Shown piece by piece: positions 5,288 through 9,140 of a stretch of 9,140 nt of DNA. The stretch's first letter is position 1, and every line of letters starts with the position of its first letter. The stretch covers positions 1 to 9,140 of the forward strand of contig JAJRDJ010000163.1 in NCBI GenBank assembly GCA_028678445.1, given 5' to 3'. Origin of the DNA: Methylococcaceae bacterium (lineage in GTDB: Bacteria > Pseudomonadota > Gammaproteobacteria > Methylococcales > Methylococcaceae). The notes under the pieces are model-generated. The model had not been told where the DNA came from. It saw only the letters and a program-made list of their open reading frames with translations, and ran no database searches. The position numbers were made by a program, and so were the translations under genes.

Positions 5288-8200
5288 ATGGCGAAATTTT
5301 TTATTACCCGGCCCATCGTGGCCATCGTCATAGCCATCCTGATGGTGATGATCGGGTTGGTGTCCTTGCTCGGCCTGCCTACCGCCCAGTTCCCCGACAT
5401 CGTCCCGCCGGAAATTCAGGTCACCACGACCTACACCGGCGCGGATGCCGTTACCGTCGAACAGTCAGTCGCCACTCCCATCGAGCAGCAGATGTCGGGC
5501 GTCGACAACATGAACTACATGTACTCGATCAACGCCAATGACGGCACGATGACCCTGCGGGTCAACTTCGCCGTGGCAACCGACCCGAACACCGATCAGG
5601 TCCTGACGCAGATGCGGAAATCCCAGGCGGAATCCCAAGTGCCGAGCGATGTCCGCAACTACGGCATCAATGTGCAGAAGTCGACTTCATCGCCGCTGAT
5701 CATGTTCGCCCTGTATTCGCCGAATGGCAGCTATGACAACATCTTTCTGGCCAACTACGCGCACATCAACATCAACGACCAGATGACGCGGGTGCCAGGT
5801 ATCGCCAGTGTGACGGTGTTCGGCGCTGGGAAGTATGCGATGCGAATCTGGGTGAAACCGGATCAACTGGCCAAGCTCAACATCACCATTCCGCAAATCG
5901 CCGAAGCCGTACAGAATCAGAATCGGGTCAATCCGGCGGGGCAGATCGGCAGTGAACCGGTCCCGCCGGGGCAGGAATTCACCTACTCGGTACGTGCCCA
6001 GGGGCGTCTCGAGACCGAGCAGGAGTTTGGCGAAATCGTGCTGCGGGCCAACCCTGATGGTTCGATGGTGCGGGTCAAGGATGTGGGCCGGGTGGAACTG
6101 GGCGCGCAGACCTACAACATGATCGGCCGCCTGAACGGCCAGCCGGCGGCCCTGGTGGCGCTTTACCAGTTGCCCGGCACCAACGCGCTGGCGGCGGCGG
6201 AGGGCGCCAAGCAAATGATGGAGGAACTCAAACAGCGTTTTCCTGCGGGGCTGGACTATATCGTCGCCCTCGATACGACACTGGCCGTCAGCGAGGGTAT
6301 CAAGGAAATCGTCCATACCCTATTCGAAGCGTTGGTGCTGGTCATTCTCGTGGTATTCCTCTTCCTGCAGGGCTGGCGGGCCACGCTGATTCCCCTGCTG
6401 GCAGTACCGGTGTCGCTGATCGGCACGTTTGCATTCTTTCCGTTGCTGGATTTTTCCATCAATACCCTGTCGCTGTTTGGCCTGGTGTTGGCGATCGGCT
6501 TGGTGGTTGATGATCCGATCGTGGTAGTGGAATCTGTCGAGCATCACATCGATCACGGCCTGAGTCCCAAGGAAGCGACGCTGTGGACCATGCGTGAGGT
6601 CACTGGCCCCATCTTTGCGACGTCGCTGGCGCTGATAGCGGTGTTCCTGCCGACAGTGTTCATACCCGGCATCACGGGCCGTCTTTATCAGCAATTCGCC
6701 GTCACCGTTTGCGTTTCCATCGCCATTTCGACTATCAACTCGCTGACGCTAAGCCCGGCCCTCTCGGCCCTGCTGCTCAAGCCGAGAACACGTGGAACGG
6801 GCCTGCTGCAGAAGTTTTACGACGGCTTTAACCGCATTTTCGGCAAGGCCACGGAAGGCTATGTGGGAATCTGCGCGGTCCTGATCCGGAGATCCGTAAT
6901 CAGCCTCGTGTTCCTGGCCGGCTTGGCCATGGCGGCGGGGGGGCTGGGCAAACTGGTGCCCGGCGGCTTCCTGCCGGAGGAAGACCAGGGCTACCTGTAT
7001 GCCGGCATCCAGTTGCCCAATGCCGCCTCGCTGCAGCGCACGGATGAGACCACCCGGAAGATCGAGGACATTCTGGCCCGGGTGCCCGGTATCGCCAGCT
7101 ATTCGTCGGTGATTGGCTACAGCATGCTCAGCCAGGTGTACAACACCTACAGCGCCTTCTTTTTTATCTCTCTGAAACCATGGTCCGAGCGGCAGGCTCC
7201 GGGGGATAAAGCCGATGCGATCATCGCCCGGCTGAATCGGGAATTCTTGGCCCTGCCCGACGCCATCGCGGTGGCCTTCCCGCCGCCCGCCATTCCCGGT
7301 ATCGGCACGTCGGGCGGCGTGACCATGGTGCTGGAAGATCGGGCTGGCCGTAATGTCGACTTTCTTTCCGAGAATGTCCAGAAATTCCTGAAGGCCGCGA
7401 GGGAGCGACCGGAACTCGCCAAGGTCAGCACCACCTTTCTACCGACCGTGCCGCAAGTGTATGTCGAGGTGAATCGCGACAAAGTGCTGAAACAGGGCAT
7501 CAACCTGGCAGATGTCTACACGACCTTGCAGAGTTTCATGGGCTCAGGCTTCATCAATTACTTCAACCGTTTCGGGCGCCAGTGGCAGCTCTACATCCAG
7601 GCCGAGGGAGAATACCGCAGGGACGCCCGGCAGCTGGACCAGTTTTACGTCCAGAACAAGGCTGGGCTGATGGTGCCGCTGGATGCACTCACCCGTGTCA
7701 ACACCACCCTGGGGCCAGAATTCACACTGCGCTATAACCTGTATCGAGGAGCCCAGATCAACGCCAGCGCCAATCCTGGCTTCAGTTCCGCCCAGGTCAT
7801 GCAGGCGCTGGAAGCTGTATTTGCCGATACCATGCCGCGCGAAATGGGTTTCGATTATCTGGGCATGAGCTATCAGGAGCAACAGGCGCAGAAGGGCGTT
7901 TCAGCCTCAGTCGTCTTTGCCTTCGCGATCTTCTGTGTATTCCTGATCCTCGCGGCTCAGTATGAAAGCTGGAGTCTGCCCTTCAGCGTCCTGCTCGGGA
8001 CTCCCATCGCCATTTTCGGGGCCTTCGCTGGTCTCTGGATCGGGCAGTACGAGAACAATATCTACGCGCAAATCGGCCTGGTCATGCTGATTGGTCTGGC
8101 CGCCAAGAACGCCATTCTCATCGTCGAGTTTGCCAAATCGGGCGTCGAACAGGGCAAGACCGCCACTGAGGCGGCGCTGGAAGCCGCACGGCAACGGCTA

Positions 8201-8434
8201 CGACCCATTCTGATGACCGCCTTTGCCTTCATTCTGGGGTGTATTCCCCTGGCAACGGCCAGTGGCGCGGGGGGGCTGTCGCGCCGGATCATGGGCTATG
8301 CCGTCATCGGCGGGATGACTGCTGCGACGCTGATCGCAATCTTTCTCATCCCGGTAATGTTCTACGTGGTCGAGCACCTGGCGGGCAAGGGGGCCCAGCC
8401 CATCTCCCCGGCCGATGACGCATCGCATGAGTAG
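5288..8434 (+). CDS. RND efflux transporter, HAE1-type inner-membrane pump (AcrB/MexB-like)
   Basis: This 1048-residue protein has the length of AcrB (1049). RND pumps of this kind trade protons for hydrophobic or amphiphilic compounds taken from the periplasm and inner membrane, and expel them through the adaptor and outer-membrane channel. TM1 is at about 9-29, the first periplasmic loop at 30-340, and a TM2-TM6 block at about 340-490. TM7 is near 533-553, followed by a second periplasmic loop, and TM8-TM12 lie at about 872-1028. The proton-relay residues are present: D408 and D409 in TM4, K940 in AAKNAILIVEFAK, and R970 in ARQRLRP (AcrB R971). Odd point: P410 follows the aspartate pair where AcrB has alanine. 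The start is six bases after the adaptor stop with no clear Shine-Dalgarno sequence, suggesting translational coupling. The drug or solvent exported cannot be told from sequence. Confidence 0.95.
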   Translation: MAKFFITRPIVAIVIAILMVMIGLVSLLGLPTAQFPDIVPPEIQVTTTYTGADAVTVEQSVATPIEQQMSGVDNMNYMYSINANDGTMTLRVNFAVATDPNTDQVLTQMRKSQAESQVPSDVRNYGINVQKSTSSPLIMFALYSPNGSYDNIFLANYAHININDQMTRVPGIASVTVFGAGKYAMRIWVKPDQLAKLNITIPQIAEAVQNQNRVNPAGQIGSEPVPPGQEFTYSVRAQGRLETEQEFGEIVLRANPDGSMVRVKDVGRVELGAQTYNMIGRLNGQPAALVALYQLPGTNALAAAEGAKQMMEELKQRFPAGLDYIVALDTTLAVSEGIKEIVHTLFEALVLVILVVFLFLQGWRATLIPLLAVPVSLIGTFAFFPLLDFSINTLSLFGLVLAIGLVVDDPIVVVESVEHHIDHGLSPKEATLWTMREVTGPIFATSLALIAVFLPTVFIPGITGRLYQQFAVTVCVSIAISTINSLTLSPALSALLLKPRTRGTGLLQKFYDGFNRIFGKATEGYVGICAVLIRRSVISLVFLAGLAMAAGGLGKLVPGGFLPEEDQGYLYAGIQLPNAASLQRTDETTRKIEDILARVPGIASYSSVIGYSMLSQVYNTYSAFFFISLKPWSERQAPGDKADAIIARLNREFLALPDAIAVAFPPPAIPGIGTSGGVTMVLEDRAGRNVDFLSENVQKFLKAARERPELAKVSTTFLPTVPQVYVEVNRDKVLKQGINLADVYTTLQSFMGSGFINYFNRFGRQWQLYIQAEGEYRRDARQLDQFYVQNKAGLMVPLDALTRVNTTLGPEFTLRYNLYRGAQINASANPGFSSAQVMQALEAVFADTMPREMGFDYLGMSYQEQQAQKGVSASVVFAFAIFCVFLILAAQYESWSLPFSVLLGTPIAIFGAFAGLWIGQYENNIYAQIGLVMLIGLAAKNAILIVEFAKSGVEQGKTATEAALEAARQRLRPILMTAFAFILGCIPLATASGAGGLSRRIMGYAVIGGMTAATLIAIFLIPVMFYVVEHLAGKGAQPISPADDASHE

Positions 8435-9140
8435 ACTTTATGGCGTAAATCATTGGCTGTTGCTACGCGGGGGACTGGCCGGGTTGTGCCTGGCTCTGTC
8501 AGGCTGCTGGAAAGTCGGGCCCGATTACGAACAGCCCCTAGTCACCACGCCCAAAAACTGGCGCTTCGCGTCCAGAGAAGTTCGGGACGTCTCCAATATC
8601 GAATGGTGGCGGCAACTGGGTGACCCGGTCCTGAATCGGCTGATTGATGAGACAGTCCTGAATAACCTGGATTTGAAAATTGCCGTCGCCAATGTCGAGC
8701 AATTCATGGGACGCTATGGCGCGACCCGCGCCAACCTGTTTCCGCAAATTTTTGGCACGGCGCTTTATGAACGGCGGCTGATCAGCGGGGCCGAGTCGGG
8801 TACGGTTAACGATTTGCCTTTCCAGGACCGCGATCATGCTGTGCTGGGCGGCGAAATGAACTGGGAACTGGACGTCTGGGGCCAGCTTCGCCGCGCCAAG
8901 GAGGCCGCCAATGCCGACCTCTTTGCCCAGATTGCCGCCCGCGATGCTGTGGTGCTGACGGTTGCCTCGCTGGTGGCGCAAACCTACATCAACCTCCGGG
9001 CGCTGGATGTCAATCTGAAGGCGACGCGCAGCATTATTGACACACTTACCGAAGAAGTCCGCATCGCCCGGACGCGGCTCGACATGGGCTACAGCTCGGA
9101 AATCGAGTTGACCCAGTCGCTTTCGGAGCTGGAACGCCGC
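8427..9140 (+). CDS. Outer-membrane efflux lipoprotein, NodT/OprM family (3' end outside window)
   Basis: This is the outer-membrane channel of the tripartite pump (TolC/OprM-like trimer). The frame is open to the right edge, with 238 codons visible. Residues 1-27 are a lipoprotein signal with lipobox L24-S25-G26-C27. The mature part starts WKVGPDYEQP, the usual opening of NodT-type proteins (VGPDY). W60-W61-RQLGDPVLNRLID begins the first TolC repeat, which continues with helical and strand segments including MNWELDVWGQLRRAKEAA at about 144-161, a family hallmark. The ATG at 8427 overlaps the pump's last codons and stop by eight bases (ATGAGTAG), so translation is probably coupled. The ATG at 8440 is in another frame and gives no match. 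The remaining half of the protein, including the second TolC repeat, lies beyond the window. Confidence 0.92.
   Translation, partial: MSRLYGVNHWLLLRGGLAGLCLALSGCWKVGPDYEQPLVTTPKNWRFASREVRDVSNIEWWRQLGDPVLNRLIDETVLNNLDLKIAVANVEQFMGRYGATRANLFPQIFGTALYERRLISGAESGTVNDLPFQDRDHAVLGGEMNWELDVWGQLRRAKEAANADLFAQIAARDAVVLTVASLVAQTYINLRALDVNLKATRSIIDTLTEEVRIARTRLDMGYSSEIELTQSLSELERR

Noticed and set aside
5687..6316. A 209-codon minus-strand open frame inside the pump gene, with several shorter ones nearby
   Set aside because: All are antisense to a pump sequence with clear family motifs, and their products show no recognisable domain.
1..9140. Mobile element, CRISPR, tRNA/rRNA or defence system
   Set aside because: I saw no transposase, integrase, regularly spaced repeats or conserved RNA gene sequence. 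All long + strand frames belong to known housekeeping or efflux families.

Overview
The window looks like ordinary chromosome from a GC-rich gammaproteobacterium. The order dsbD - tlpA-like - aroQ - accB - accC, the AccB N-terminus (MDIRKIKKLI, then IEIHEGEESVRISR) and the AccC sequence, which lines up with E. coli AccC without visible gaps at its catalytic positions, all point to Gammaproteobacteria. I cannot name a genus. Every gene is on the + strand.

Left part (1-1207): the 3' end of dsbD, entering from outside the window, overlaps by four bases with a small membrane-anchored TlpA-type thioredoxin. Together they are a periplasmic reductant module: DsbD carries electrons across the inner membrane and the thioredoxin can pass them to periplasmic disulfides. 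Middle part (1208-3623): after a possible sigma70 promoter come aroQ (shikimate pathway) and accB-accC (biotin carrier and biotin carboxylase of acetyl-CoA carboxylase), closely spaced and probably co-transcribed.

A 444-base gap (3624-4067) has no convincing gene. It holds two neighbouring hairpins, one a 12-pair stem, and a perfect 12-base palindrome. It separates the housekeeping block from an efflux operon.

Right part (4068-9140): a tripartite RND multidrug-efflux-type operon. It consists of a lipoprotein periplasmic adaptor, a complete 1048-residue HAE1-type inner-membrane pump, and the first 238 codons of a NodT-type outer-membrane lipoprotein channel that runs off the right edge. The adaptor is broken by an apparent one-base deletion in an A-run near 4608, which splits it into two overlapping frames. 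This is the most notable point in the window. It may be a sequencing error, a real inactivating mutation or, less likely, a recoding site.

I found no undescribed system, mobile element, CRISPR array or RNA gene. The region is mostly conventional, and the points worth checking are the adaptor frameshift, the structured intergenic gap, and the join between accC and the efflux operon.
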